In this document: positions 23,197-35,259 of the stretch, piece by piece
Position numbering within the stretch: position 1 is the stretch's first letter
Layout: every line of letters starts with the position of its first letter
Assembly (NCBI RefSeq): GCF_009389715.1
Contig: NC_052405.1
Location: forward strand, 8,783,194 to 8,847,193
DNA from: Phoenix dactylifera
Lineage: Eukaryota > Streptophyta > Magnoliopsida > Arecales > Arecaceae
Direction of reading: 5' to 3'
DNA: 64,000 bases
Position numbers and translations under genes: made by a program
The notes under the pieces: model-generated
Told to the model about the DNA's origin: nothing
Databases searched by the model: none
Seen by the model: the letters and a program-made list of their open reading frames with translations, nothing else

Positions 23197-24624
23197 ATGA
23201 AAGACGTTGAGGGAGGTAACCATGAAAGGCAAGGTAGCTAAATCAAGTTTTTTTTGATGATTATGTTCTTTACACGCAGCAGTTCATTGAAGTTCAATAA
23301 AATTTGTAGCCACAAATGAATAAATCTGATGGATTCGGTATTCCCTTCCTCTCCCAATTTTGTTTTTCTTGTTCTATTATTTTTTTCCCTTCTTTTGTTT
23401 TGAATTCACAATTTAAGTTCATGTTAGAAGTGGGTGAGTTGAGACTTAATCGTATAAGATTGGTTATATTGCATGCGTACTTATGTTTTTTTGTTTTTTT
23501 TATAATCAATTCTTTGTTCTTTAGAAGTAAATTTCCTTTTATTTGTTTTTATCATAGCTGATAAAAAAGAGCGACGCAAAACTTATGTTCATCTGGGAAA
23601 GAGCGCCTAATGTAGCATGTATGATTTTGTCTAATGAGCAAAGCTATGACAAAATATACTTGAGGAAGTCCTATAGCTGCTCACAACTGGAGCAGGGGGG
23701 CCTTCTTCTTTCCTGATATGAGTTACGCGCGTCTATAGCTAGCTTTTTCCTGATAGGAACCTTTCAAGGGGTATTTTTATCGGGTCATTATTCTATAGGG
23801 TATCCTTTTCAATTAAGTATATATGATGATGATGGATTCTTCATGGATTGCTGGAAATTAAGAACTACTACCATCAGAAAATTATTTAAATTATGTATGA
23901 ATCGTATATTAAAATTTACCATCAAGATAACCATCTTCTTGTTTATCATTGAAATTAAAGAATAGGTCAAAACTTGGCTTAGAAGAATGTTTGTTGTTCA
24001 TGGTAATAGTGTCTTTCCCTCTTTTATGCATGATCATTTGTATATATAAACCCAACCTAGTAACAATCCAGAACCTCCTGGATAAGTACCCAAGATCTAT
24101 CCAGAAAATAACCGATGTGGGACTAAACACATGTGTCCCCTAGTTCACATAGGTTATGGATCATGTTTGCTCTGATACCGTTTATGACAATTTAGGATCT
24201 TACCCAAAATGACTAGTCAAATGATATTATTTGGGTTCTTTAATTCTGTATAAGTATCCAATATCTATCCAACGAATAACCGATATGGAACTAAACAGAC
24301 GCCCACATGAGTCCTCACATACAGTTTCGAAACCAAGCAGCTTGCTTGAAATCACACTATCATAGATATACGATTGGTATATTATTTTTTGAGAACTAGG
24401 ACTAGAGGAAATCCAGCAGAAATCTGGGCGAAAGCTAGTATCATCTTCTACTCGTGCCTACAATCAAACTGAGGGCCCCTCTTATATGCCGCTTATATGG
24501 GTGGTCATCATAGCTATAGCGTGAAGAGGGAGCTAAGAGTTCTCAATGCAGCCAAGCTATTGCATAACATCTGGAAATGGCCCGCACCATCGGTCAAAAA
24601 TGGGCCTGGATGTGAGCCCAAATT

Positions 24625-24710
<86 letters not shown>

Positions 24711-26806
24711 CTGGTCCTTCTGTGCTTGATCAATGGGCTTGGACCAGTTCAGGGCCATGAATTTCTTAAGCACTCCATGGTCCAAGAGACCTCTTTGAGA
24801 TGAGTCTCGTTTCAAAGCAGTGCTTTAACATGGTCTTCATGTCCTCAACCTCTGCATGCAGGAACCTTGTGGTCCGCAACAGCTCACATCGTCGCAGCCG
24901 TGATAGGCTCTGGTGCACTAGCGCTTGCATGGAGTGTTGCTCAGTTGGGTTGGATGGTCGGGCCTGTCGTTCTCTTTGGCTTCTCCTGCGTCACCTACTA
25001 CACCTCCACTCTCCTGGCCAACTGCTATAGGTTCCCCGATCCGATAAATGGGACCATCAATCGCTCGTATATTGATGCAGTTAGATCCTATCTAGGTAAC
25101 CTCGACCTTCAGAAGAATCGCAATGTTGATATCCTCTAATTAAGTTCACTACGTTAATATACATATACCACCTCTTGCTTCTTCTTCAAGGACCAAGAAA
25201 AGTGTTCTTCTGTGGATGTGCTCAGTATGTGAATCTATGGGGAACTCTAGTGGGCTACACTATAACAGCCAGTACTAGCATGATGTAAGTCCATTTTATT
25301 TCAATTATATTCATGTTTTTTCTTTTCTTTTGAGCAACCTCGATTGGCTTCATGAGGGTGCTTATTCTTTGTGTGCTGCTGAAGTGCGGTGAAGCGAGCG
25401 AGCTGCTTCCATAGGCATGGGCATGGTGCGAGATGTGATGCTTCTGGGAGCATGTACATGGTGGTATTTGGGGTGTTTCAACTTATTCTGTCGCAGTTTC
25501 CGAGCTTGGAGAACATAACATGCCTCTCTGTGGTGGCGGTGGCGACAGCATTCGGTTATTCCTTCATCAGCCTCGGCCTCTGTATCGGTAAATGGGTGTC
25601 TCATGGTGACTTCAGAGGGACATTAGCTGGTGCTACCGATGGATCATCAGGTCACAAGGCATTTAATGTGCTCCTCTCCCTCGGAAACATGGCTTTTTCT
25701 TATACTTTCGCCGATATCTTGATCGAGATACAGGTAAATCCTTGTTATCTCCAAGCTAATTAATGATTCTTTCTTTTACCGACGCACACATTTTAGTAGT
25801 TTCTTCTGTACATATCCATCGATCGCTTGATGGGTTCAGACCTAAGCAAACCTGGATATAAGTTGACTCTGGATAGTCCATTGTGGGACTCAAGAGCTTT
25901 AATAGAATAAGCAAATAGATTCACTAAGCATATTATATCTATCCTACAAGTGTTTCCATTAAATTGCTCTGAACAAGTACTCGCTATGAATTCATCAACT
26001 CGAATAAATAAGCGCTAAACTTAGAGAGGTGTTGCAATTTCCTAAATGATAGGATACATTGAAGTCACCACCCCCCGAAAACAAGACCATGAAGAAGGCG
26101 ACGTTCTACGGAATTGGGCTGACCACCATCTTCTACCTATCGCTTGGTTGCACAGGATATGCTGCATTCGGAAATGATGCTCCTGGTAACATCCTCGCTG
26201 GCTCTGGATTCTATGAGCCCTTCTGGCTTGTCGACATAGCCAATATATGTGTCGTAGTTCATCTCATTGGAGCATACCAGGTATAAATCTAATTCAAGCA
26301 TTGGAACAGTATGCTTTCGCATTACCTGAATCACCACAAGTCGATCTTTTATTGACTTTAATTACTCCCTTCAGGTCTACGCTCAACCAATCTTCTTCAG
26401 GTTTGAGAATTATATTGCTTCCCAATGGCCAGAAGCCAAGTTCATCCACACAACCTACTATGTCAGAGTGCCGTTCGCAGAGGCTGGCTCGCTGAGCTTC
26501 ACGCTGTCGAAGCTCGTCCTGCGAACTATCTTCATCATGTTCACGACTTTGGTCGCCATGCTGCTGCCTTTCTTTAATGCAGTTCTAGGCCTTATTGGTG
26601 CTTTAGGCTTCTGGCCGCTATCAGTTTACTTTCCAGTGGGCATGCACATCGCTCAGAAAAAGATCAGCAGGGGAGCACCAAAATGGTTCTTGCTGCAGGG
26701 TCTTAGTTTCCTTTGTCTACTAATCTCTCTTGCTGCCAGCATTGGCTCTGTGGCTGATATTGTACGTAACCTTAAGGTTGCTGCTCCTTTCAAGACTGTT
26801 TACTAG
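23197..26806 (+). CDS. Amino acid permease (AAP family, H+/amino acid symporter)
   Basis: Plasma-membrane proton symporter for neutral and acidic amino acids (AAAP superfamily). Exons: 23197-23233, 24862-25095, 25191-25284, 25385-25733, 26053-26280 and 26375-26806; all junctions are GT-AG, phases agree and the product is 457 residues (family 460-490). Family segments in order: TLWSATAHIVAAVIGSG (TM1), YYTSTLLANCYRFPDP, RKVFFCGCAQYVNLWG, GYTITASTSMM, VKRASCFHRHGH, ILIEIQDTLKSPPPENK, MGYAAFG-type CTGYAAFGNDAPGN, EPFWLVDIANICVVVHLIGAYQV, and GALGFWPLSVYFPVGM near the end. The 13-residue first exon, MKDVEGGNHERQG, joins in phase so that ERQGTLW stands where relatives have KRTGTVW; it lies 1.6 kb upstream and is the least certain part. 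The N terminus is shorter than usual. The substrate range and subgroup cannot be told from sequence. No frameshift or stop, so it should be functional. Confidence 0.92.
24059..24319 (-). mobile_element. TRIM-type miniature LTR retrotransposon in AAP intron 1
   Basis: Read on the minus strand, a 135-base LTR (24319-24185) begins TGTGAGGAC and ends TTGTCA. It is followed at once by CGGTATCAGAGC, one mismatch from TGGTATCAGAGC, the primer-binding site for initiator tRNA-Met. A spacer of only about 40 bases leads to a second, internally deleted LTR (about 24140-24059) with TAGTCCCACATCGGTTATT. No coding capacity. It lies wholly inside intron 1 of the permease gene. Confidence 0.75.
24628..24706. 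repeat. (CT)n(GT)n compound microsatellite in AAP intron 1
   Basis: About 16 CT units followed by about 23 GT units, 155 bases before exon 2 of the permease. GT repeats of this length can form Z-DNA. Confidence 0.95.
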
Positions 26807-29590
26807 GGGGTGTGCAGATGAATCCACACAAACTCATGTTGCTGCTGGAATTAACTGTGATGTAAGGAAATTAATATGAGAAGACAAATATAAATTAAAA
26901 AAAAAAAAAATCGGACTCTAGGCCTTGAAGGAGGTCAGACACTTGTGGTGGTACTTCCTGAGAAATTAGAACATAATTATTAATCACTCGAAGAGCTATC
27001 CTTCTCGGATTGTTGATTGAGCCGGTTGAAATGCATCTCATAATCTTCATGGAATGAATCTGGTGAACTTGCCCCTCTCTTTTATCTCAAAAAACAAAAA
27101 ATGATACTGATTTTTTTTTTCTGAATTTATTGACCCCGAATCTCAGACATGTTCATCGATCAGAACTTTGATATCACAGGCCTAAACATGCCTGATGTGC
27201 CACAGATGAGTTTATAACTCTGATGCTGCCTTGAAGCAAGATAAGTGGATTGTTACACTGCAAGAAGTATGGATGCAAGTTCGCAGGCTAGGGCGTTGTC
27301 TTTGAATGTATTTAACTATGGATTGGGATTCTTATCCAGTCTGTGTTGTTGGCAAAAAATCTAAAAGGAAGGGGTAGGTTAGGCCTATACTATTTAGCTT
27401 GATGCCTAATGGGCCTGTGTTAGGCTCATGAGGTAGTATATTAATCTAGAAACTTATGATGCTTTAGCTAGATTGATTCTGCTATGACCTGCAGCCTGTG
27501 TTAGGTAAACTCACTGCACTAGGTCAAGCTGCGGCAGCTTATTAATCCCCGACATTATTAAAATAATGCTCATGTCAGCAGTTAAAGACTGATAGATCCA
27601 TCTGACTTACTCCTAATGAAATTTCACCCAAAATCAAAGCGTCATCAACTTCATCATTAGCATCAACATCAAAATTTCCTACTAATTCTACATCGGAGAC
27701 AGGCTTCGCAAACTATGTCAAAAAAAATCCGGAGTGACTGATGAAAATGGAAGATAGGAAAGGCAGGAACCACTCAACTTTCTAGACACCACTAGAAGCA
27801 ATGAGTACTCCAGTCGGCAGAGCTGTGCTCAAGAGAACTTAATTAGTACTAACTCTAGGCATACATAACTAGGATTCCATGCATGGTGCATCAAAGGACT
27901 ATCTTCTGTTAACTCTGATGATCTGCACCTTATTTAGCTCTTATATTCTCTCACTTTGTTTACAATAAAGTTCGTTCATGGTTCTTTCAGGTGATTAAAT
28001 GTTAGGTTGGAGTGGTTGGTATACCATGTTTTGGTTTTGTACTACTTAATACTAAATAAATTTTATTATAATTAACTGATTACAATGTTTCAACTAATTA
28101 AGCTAAGAAATAAATTACAAGCACTTGATATAGATTTTAACAGGTAGAAAATTTGTTAGCGGGGACAAGCGTGATTGGTGGCTTCGACTTCGATTAGGTT
28201 GAAGCAGAGTGTACTGCAGAGTAGAAGCCTGTACGACTGTTTGCTATTGGACAAATGAGTTAGGTAACCATTAGCGTATGTTTGAATCTAATGTCAAGAG
28301 AGTTCCATGAACCTTCTTACTAATGTAGTCTATGATTGGCTAAGATGGTTTAGCTTGCCAATGTCTTCTCTTGCCGTAGCAAAGCTCCTCTCCTCATCAG
28401 AAGTTAACGAGATAAAAAGGGCAGGTTTGGACCTGACCTGAAGTAGGAGTTGAAATGCCTGCCAGCTATTGAAGTTAGAATGTTCTTACTTGCTGAGAAT
28501 GAAAAATTAGTACCTGCATGCAAGTGCATGCACCAAATCACATCAGCTAAATTTCTATGATGGTGCACTGAGATGCATACTTGATAAATGAGCCCATAAA
28601 AATCAGCTGCTGTGATTGGCTGCGTGAATGGCTATGTGGTGCATGCAGTATAGACAATAATTTTTTGATGCGGATTGGACCAGAGATTCTCCTGCCAAAA
28701 TGAGAACAAAATTTTGTGTTTGCCAGGGCCACGCCGGCATTAGATTTGCATTAATTACTGATGGATGAGATAATGACTTCCCTCAAATAAAGATGGATAT
28801 GCTAATGACCTCATATAATTTAAATCCAATCACTATTGATAGGATCAATAAACATCTGAACGTGAAGACAGCAGCATAGTGACATACAGTCATAATTATG
28901 GATTTTAATCCTCCATCTATGACTAAGAAAGCTTACCTTGGAGTCAAAACATGGGGTATGCAGTTTAGAATAAATACAAAATTGTCGTCATTCTTCAATC
29001 TTCTTTTGGACCAATATTTAGCCTGCTGAAAGCAGAATTTTCACTTTCTACTCATGAATCAAATCAAGATGACAAATAAGCTATCGACTCTCTCGTCAAT
29101 TGCCAGAATTTATTCACTTGATTAACTTCACATAACCATACCCTCGCCAAGTATTTTCCATCTATTTTCTTGATGTATTGATCATTATATATATCTAAAT
29201 ACATCCTCCTAGACATGCAAATATCTATGCTTACAAGTTACCGAATCTCAAATCTTCAAACAATATAGTTTTTGTTGAATAACTTGATTCAGAATTTTGC
29301 ATCTTGAGAACAAACTCCAATTTCTTAGAATCGCAGCTGTAAGAAAAGGCGGCGACGACTACAATAGAAAGTTACAAAATAACCTTCCATTCATATCATC
29401 ATCTCAATGATTTTTCTTTTTGTTTTTATGATTCTTAAACAAGATGCAAGGTTCCAAGTTCAAAGAAAACGACTCCATATTGGTTGTCCATAATATTATA
29501 TAAATGGCGATGAATTGTTTATGCCTTTAACGTGCAAGACACTCCAGATTAACAACACCAATACAATATAGTCCGTTAGTTATGCCTTCC
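26807..29590. other. Convergent intergenic region, left part
   Basis: Starts with the 3' UTR of the permease, which has a genomic A13 run at 26894-26906 about 90 bases after the stop. The remainder holds no recognisable gene, RNA or mobile element. Confidence 0.5.
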
Positions 29591-29592
29591 GT

Positions 29593-29638
29593 CTTCCACC
29601 TTCCACCTTCCACCTTCCACCTTCCACCTTCCACCTTC
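29593..29638. repeat. (CTTCCAC)n 7-bp tandem repeat
   Basis: About 6.5 perfect copies of CTTCCAC. The next 650 bases to the kinase gene are pyrimidine-rich in part and include a TA microsatellite at 30039-30060, with no gene. Confidence 0.92.
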
Positions 29639-30038
29639 AACCCTTTCATTACTTGTTCTAAAATTTTTGCTTGCATCCTTTTCTCTCCTGTACTGGAAGC
29701 CCCACTCCATGTCTCGAGCCCTTTTTCCTGTCAGCAAACCCCCAAAGTGCGTCGCACCATGCTACAGTCTCCACCATTTCCGTGGCTATCGTTGGTTGGG
29801 TCCCGTCCCCGCCCCACAAAAGGGTACGACGCCACCACCCTATGTCTTAGGTTTAGACTTATTCCCCTCACTTGTCTCTCTCTCTTTCAGGAAAAGGTTT
29901 AGATTTTTCCAAATCCAACTCCCAATTTTATGTGCCCACGTACCTACGAGAAAAAAGTGAAGACTTTGCCCGCCTCACCCTTCCATTTCTCTTATTCCAA
30001 CCACCTCACCATACTAACCTTCCCTTCTCCCATAGTGT

Positions 30039-30060
30039 GTATATATATATATATATATAT
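30039..30060. repeat. (TA)n microsatellite
   Basis: Eleven AT units downstream of the CCR4-like gene. Confidence 0.9.
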
Positions 30061-30293
30061 CGAGCAACTAAACAAATTCTTAATGAATTATATTGTTACA
30101 AGAAATATTTTACTATTTAATTTGATGAAAACTTTTGTCCTTTCAAAAAGAAAAAAAAAAAACAATTTTTAGGGATCATCTTCCAAGCAACCAGACCCTT
30201 AACAAATCAGGTCGATTATGACGAAAAAATATTTTACCAAAAAAATAAATTAAAAATCGGACAACACGTGCACAAAATTTTCCGTAGCACGTG

Positions 30294-32684
30294 TCAAAAG
30301 GACCGGGCGGTGGCAGACCGGGACAGCGCCGGCGGGGCCTGCCCGGCGCAAGCCGCCATGGCCCGCTCGAGACCGGAGACGATCTCGGTCATGGTGGGCC
30401 GGTCGGTGCCGTCTGGGCTCACACAATCCGCAGCCAAATAGCCCACGAAAGCCACCGTCTCGATCTCGCTGGGCGTCGGCGGCGGCAGTCGCCGGTCCAT
30501 GACGCGGTGGACATCGTCGGCGTCAATGTGCGGCACGGCGTACTCCACCAGGTTCGTCGGTGTACCACTATCGTCATTCCGGTGTACCGCTCTGCACCCA
30601 GTCAACAACTCCAACAAGACCACGCCGAAGCTATAGACGTCGCTCTTGGTGGTCAGGTGCTGGAGCCGGTAGTATTGGGGGTCCATGTATCCGACGGTGC
30701 CGGCGGCTCGCGGGGACGACAGGTCGCGGGTATCCTCGTCGTCTGAGGAAGGGGAGAGGAGGGAGAGGCCGAAGTCGGCGACCTTGGCCGTCCACGTGGC
30801 GTCGAGCAGGATGTTGGAGGACTTGATGTCCCGGTGTATGATGGGCGGCACCGCGTAGGCGTGCAGGTATTCGATCCCCCGGGCCGCGTCGAGCGCCACC
30901 CTTAGCCGCGCCGCCCACGAAGCCAGGGGCGAGACGGCGAGCTTGTGGAGGTGGTCATGGAGCGTGCCGTTGGGCATGAACTCGTACACTAAAATTCTCT
31001 CGCCGTCTTGGTTGCAGAAGCCGAGGAGCCGGACTAGGTTCTTGTGGTTGACTCTGGAGAGGAGAGCCAGCTCGGAGAGGAAGGCAGCTTCGCGGTCGCG
31101 ATCGCGGCGGCGGCGGTCGGCGTGGGAGGTGGAGGAGGTGGCGGCGGCGGCGGTGGGTGGCTCGGCGCGCTTGATGGCGACGACGCGGCCGTCGTCGAGC
31201 ACTGCACGGTAGACCAACCCGAAGCCGCCGGAGCCGATCTTGTGGTCGTCGGAGAAGTTGTCGGTGGCGGCGAGGAGGGCTGCCAGCGGGAATTCCTTGA
31301 TCGTGGAGCTGTGACCAATGCTCAGCTGCCGGTTGATTAGTAGGTTCGAGAATGCCTCGACGTTTGGGCGAACACGCTCACTTGGCACGCCCGGCGGCAG
31401 CGGCGCCGCCGCTGCTGCTGCGGCATGCAGTCTTACGGTGTCGTGGATTCGGCCATTGTTTCGGTAGACTGGGAGGATGATGAACCATATGGCAGCCGCC
31501 AACAATACGACGGCGAGGCTGACGGAGCCAATGACTATAAAGACTAGCCTTCTCCTGCCACTGCCGCTACTTGGAGGAGTTGGTGGCAGCGGCGGCGGCG
31601 GCGGCGGCGGTGGAGGATTAGCTTGCCGTGCAGACCTGCATGGCCCGCAGATGGCGATGCCGGCGGCGCCGTTGCCGCAGATGTTTGCGGACCCTGCCAG
31701 GACGCCGCAAGGACAGGTGGACATCGGCACGCAAGATCCGGGCAGGACCCGGTTGAAGACCATGAGATGGGGCTTGAAGATCTCATTCCCCCAGCAAACC
31801 AAGGAGTAATTAGCCATGAGTACCCCACATAGAGCACTGCCCTTGGCTTCAATTGCTACAAATTGGGACATGGAGAGGCCATTCGGTAGCTGAGAGTTCT
31901 CCCCCCAACATTTCACTGCTCCATTGGTACTCAGAGCACAAGTCCGGTTCTCTCCTAAGGCTAACGAGCCGATCTCAAATGGATTTCTCTCCACTTCTGG
32001 AGCACCAATTCCCCAACAGACCAATTCCCCACCCTTGGAGACGGCGCACGCATGCTGCGATCCGGCTGCGAGCGTGACGTAGGACCCGTTGGGCTCAAGG
32101 CTTACAACAGTCGAGTCATTTCCGAAGCACTGGATCTGCTGGGATACCGACAATAATCCACAGACGAAATCTGCGCCGACGGCGATGTCGGTGAAGTTTA
32201 GCTCTTCAGGGAAGACCAGCTGTGGCCATCGCCAGCAGTCGAGTTTGCGGGTGGAGCCTTCTTGGAGGCCACAGACATGGGTATCGCCGGCGGAGAGCGA
32301 GACGAGAGGCGACCCCCGGTAGACCCGTTTGGACTTGGGGTTTGAACTGTTACCGGATTCTTGCTTGAATTCCCACCAGCGCATGGTGGATAAACCAGCG
32401 ACTGGTATCCAACCGAGCGCACAGAGGAAGCCGTCGCCGGCGGCGATGGCAGTGTAGGAAGAGTTGTTCGCCGACGGGTAGTTTCGCTGGACTCTTTTGG
32501 CTATGCTGGTGCAGTTGAGGTCGAATTGCTTGCTCGTGTGGGAATGAAGGAGAGCGCAGACTATGGTTTGATTGGAGACATGGGAGATTGCTACGGTAGA
32601 GAGATGACAAGAAATGGTGGGAATTGTGACTAAGAGAAATAGGACTACTAGGAGGAGAAGTGGGGAGTGGTCTGGGAGAGACAT
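30294..32684 (-). CDS. CRINKLY4-related receptor-like kinase (CCR4-like), intronless
   Basis: Plasma-membrane receptor-like Ser/Thr kinase of 796 residues with no intron. Order: signal peptide (1-26, LLLLVVLFLLVTI core); extracellular crinkly/RCC1-like repeats at about 60-310, each with a GxxxxCxL...CWG pattern (AAGDGFLCAL, SAGDTHVCGL, AVGADFVCGL, AAGSQHACAV, ALGENRTCAL, EAKGSALCGV); a Cys-rich stretch (317-349); a Pro-rich linker (about 357-371); a transmembrane helix (380-407); and the kinase (483-775). Kinase landmarks are intact: GSGGFG 484-489, Lys505, HRD 617-619 with following IKSSN, DFG 637-639, and the activation segment GTVGYMDPQYY. It is an RD kinase. The open frame continues 96 codons upstream, but the Met at 32684 is followed by the signal peptide, so I start there. 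CRINKLY4 relatives act in epidermal and organ development; the ligand is unknown. The C-lobe matches the CCR3/CCR4 subgroup best from memory. Confidence 0.9.
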   Translation of the reverse strand: MSLPDHSPLLLLVVLFLLVTIPTISCHLSTVAISHVSNQTIVCALLHSHTSKQFDLNCTSIAKRVQRNYPSANNSSYTAIAAGDGFLCALGWIPVAGLSTMRWWEFKQESGNSSNPKSKRVYRGSPLVSLSAGDTHVCGLQEGSTRKLDCWRWPQLVFPEELNFTDIAVGADFVCGLLSVSQQIQCFGNDSTVVSLEPNGSYVTLAAGSQHACAVSKGGELVCWGIGAPEVERNPFEIGSLALGENRTCALSTNGAVKCWGENSQLPNGLSMSQFVAIEAKGSALCGVLMANYSLVCWGNEIFKPHLMVFNRVLPGSCVPMSTCPCGVLAGSANICGNGAAGIAICGPCRSARQANPPPPPPPPPLPPTPPSSGSGRRRLVFIVIGSVSLAVVLLAAAIWFIILPVYRNNGRIHDTVRLHAAAAAAAPLPPGVPSERVRPNVEAFSNLLINRQLSIGHSSTIKEFPLAALLAATDNFSDDHKIGSGGFGLVYRAVLDDGRVVAIKRAEPPTAAAATSSTSHADRRRRDRDREAAFLSELALLSRVNHKNLVRLLGFCNQDGERILVYEFMPNGTLHDHLHKLAVSPLASWAARLRVALDAARGIEYLHAYAVPPIIHRDIKSSNILLDATWTAKVADFGLSLLSPSSDDEDTRDLSSPRAAGTVGYMDPQYYRLQHLTTKSDVYSFGVVLLELLTGCRAVHRNDDSGTPTNLVEYAVPHIDADDVHRVMDRRLPPPTPSEIETVAFVGYLAADCVSPDGTDRPTMTEIVSGLERAMAACAGQAPPALSRSATARSF

Positions 32685-34984
32685 GGGAAAGGAAGAGGGG
32701 AGGTTAAGGGGATACGGTATATCATTGTAACAAGGACTCGGGCGAGAGAGGTGTTTGAAGGATGGCAACTTTCCCTTTCTTTTGGGCGTATTATTTCTGT
32801 GGGATGAGATGGCTTCGGGTGATGGGTGAGTTGGGTGGCGACCAGCGAGGCTGGGGCGAAGGGGCAGACGCCTTGAAAAAGAGCAAAGACCGAAGACCAG
32901 CTTGTTTGAATTCTCTAAGCCCAAGCTAGAGTCTTGCTGTTCTCTTTTTTTTTCTTTTTTGTATAGATACATCCATCTAAAAACTATATGAAAGGCACTA
33001 ATGCAGAAATCTATGATGTAGAATCTATATGATTAATTAGTCACATACGCCGCAACCTAACCCATTGTATTGTTTGCTTTCTCATAAATATTGTAGGGCC
33101 GTAACCCAATCAACCGTATTATTTCTTTCTTCTCATCCGCGTGTTATTTAAAATTTTGACCAATTTTTTGTTTCTAATTTGGCCATAATTGCCTCGGGTG
33201 AGCGTGAATTAAACTTGAGACCTTTGAAGCCTAACGGTGAGGAAAGGAATAGATAGGAACCAAAGGGAAACTCATCTCATTCTTTTTTCTACTTTAAGTC
33301 CCGGCAAAATTGACGTGGGTGGGCTTTGCTTTTCTTTCCTTTTTCTTCTTATATATTTTTATACATACCAAAAAGTTTGTTTTAGTGGAAAAAAAAGTTT
33401 GAATTTTTTTGTCGAATCAGAATGATTTGGCAGCCTATATGGTTTTGCTCTCATGAATTCTTTTGATGAATCTGTCATTGATTATGCATCCATGTCTCAT
33501 CATATTGGTTTTATATAAATTTCAATAAATATAAGCAAGACATGTTTCATGTAATTAAACTTTCAATATTACATATTCGGAAATAGAATTTATAAATTGT
33601 AGACTACCCTTCTTCTAAGTACGCTAATGTTTGTGTGGTGGAGGTTAGGGAAAATACCAAGTGCATTCTACTGACAGAAGATTGAGTTGTCAGGAATGGA
33701 TTAAAAAAAATTGAAAAGTTAGGTTAAGAAGTAGAAAATCATGAATTTGACCATAAACATCAAGAGCTGATGTTAGCTTGGAAGGACAAAGCTATTTTAT
33801 TGTACCTAGTCCTGCTTGGTTGGAGGATAGTGGAAAAAATTTAGAACCCTCGTTGTCCTATATAACCCTATCATGCCAACAATATTGTTAGCTCCAGATT
33901 CAAGGAGATTGATGGTGGAAAAGAAAATGATACTTCAGAAAGCTTTGACAAGATCTTATTTGATTTAATCTATGGATAAAAGTTAAAACTATTCTGTCAA
34001 AATAGCATAATATATCTTACTACAATTTATCCACCCACTTTGGTTCCAAGTTTATTCCATTTATTCCACCAACTAGGACAAAATTATTTCCCAACCAAAC
34101 AAGTTTATTCCATTTATTCCATTTTGCAATTCAGGGTTCGATCTTTTCGAATGAAGATGTTATGGAAAAGTAAATTTCTCGAATCATAACAAAGATTATA
34201 TTATTTTTACACTATAATATAACTCATCAATATCAATTTTCATATGGTTGTCCATTTTTATAATGAAGCGCATCTCTGCCATAAATTATAATACTTTTAC
34301 AAGAAAAACAAATTTTAGCAATTAGCAAGAGGGTCTTGCCTCCATATAATATTCACAGTACCTTCAAAAGCATTGTAACAGCAATGTTCAACCTTAGGCT
34401 AGGTTTGTATATTGGCCTACCAATATATATATATACCCACTACATGTCCTATGGAGCTCCAAAATAGAAGTGGCAGAAGACACTGGTTTTCCTACCTAGT
34501 TTGATAAATATTTTTCTTTGCAAGGAAGTAATATGGGAAAGGAGGAGTTAAAAAATTTGAAAGATGGCATAGGATGATTTATATGTGGGGGCTTTGATAG
34601 AAGAGTTTGAAAAGTTTGTCAGCTTCTAATTAAAGTAGTGATGGCTGCAGATGGACGTGTTTGAACGGCAGCCATTGACAATTTGACATCCATGATGGGA
34701 ACATCATTGCGTTGGCGACTGCTTATAGTCTTTTCCTTTAGGTTGGGGGTACACCATGGAACCCAATCTGGCCTCTAGAAAAAGCCTTTCTTAGCTAGCA
34801 TGCAGTGTAGCGTAATTCATGAGATGGACAAATTATTGGTGCAAAGCACCAATCAACAAGTGGTACTGAAGCTTCTTCTTGGTACCATATTTTGGCTGCA
34901 AAATATTTTAGTTCACATAAGAACGGTTGCTGCTGCATCTTCCTAAGGGTATTTGGAGGTGATAGAGTGAATTCTATAGAAAAG
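32685..34984. other. Upstream flank of the CCR4-like gene
   Basis: The first 300 bases probably contain the leader and promoter of the minus-strand kinase gene; no TATA box stands out. Beyond about 33.0 kb the DNA is AT-rich and I see no gene, RNA or element. Confidence 0.45.
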
Positions 34985-35259
34985 ATCGGGGGTCGTCGAC
35001 CATCAGTTTTTAGAGGACGTCAGATGGTTATTACATGAGTATGCTGTATTTTAGATTAGTCATGTATTCCGGAAGGCGAACAGAGCTGCTAATTGGGTCG
35101 CCTCTTTTACTGCTCATCATACTGGAGAGATTTTGTGAACTCACTATGTACATGTTCCTCTACCGTTGTGAAGTATTTTGGCTTGTGACTCTGTTGGTAA
35201 TACTTACGTGAGATTAACGTGAGCGGCCGGTTTATCCCACAAAAAAAAAGGTGGGAATT
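34985..35259 (+). mobile_element. 5'-truncated LINE, RNase H end
   Basis: A plus-strand frame reads DHQFLEDVRWLLHEYAVF, a stop, then ISHVFRKANRAANWVASF and TAHHTGEIL before another stop. The HVFRxANRAAxWVA motif is the C-terminal part of the RNase H domain of plant L1-type LINEs. A 3' UTR of about 110 bases ends in A9 at 35250-35258. The in-frame stop and the lack of reverse transcriptase show a dead fragment. The 5' limit is not sharp and no target-site duplication was found. Confidence 0.75.

Noticed and set aside
26894..26906. A13 run after the permease stop as evidence for a retrogene
   Set aside because: The permease has five introns, so it is not a processed copy; the run is ordinary low-complexity DNA.
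30291..31852. Long open frames antisense to, or out of phase with, the CCR4-like kinase
   Set aside because: They follow from the high GC content of the gene and have Arg/Gly/Pro-rich composition with no domain.
32685..32972. N-terminal extension of the CCR4-like kinase by 96 residues
   Set aside because: The frame is open but the residues are low-quality and end just before a Met followed by a proper signal peptide, which would be internal otherwise.
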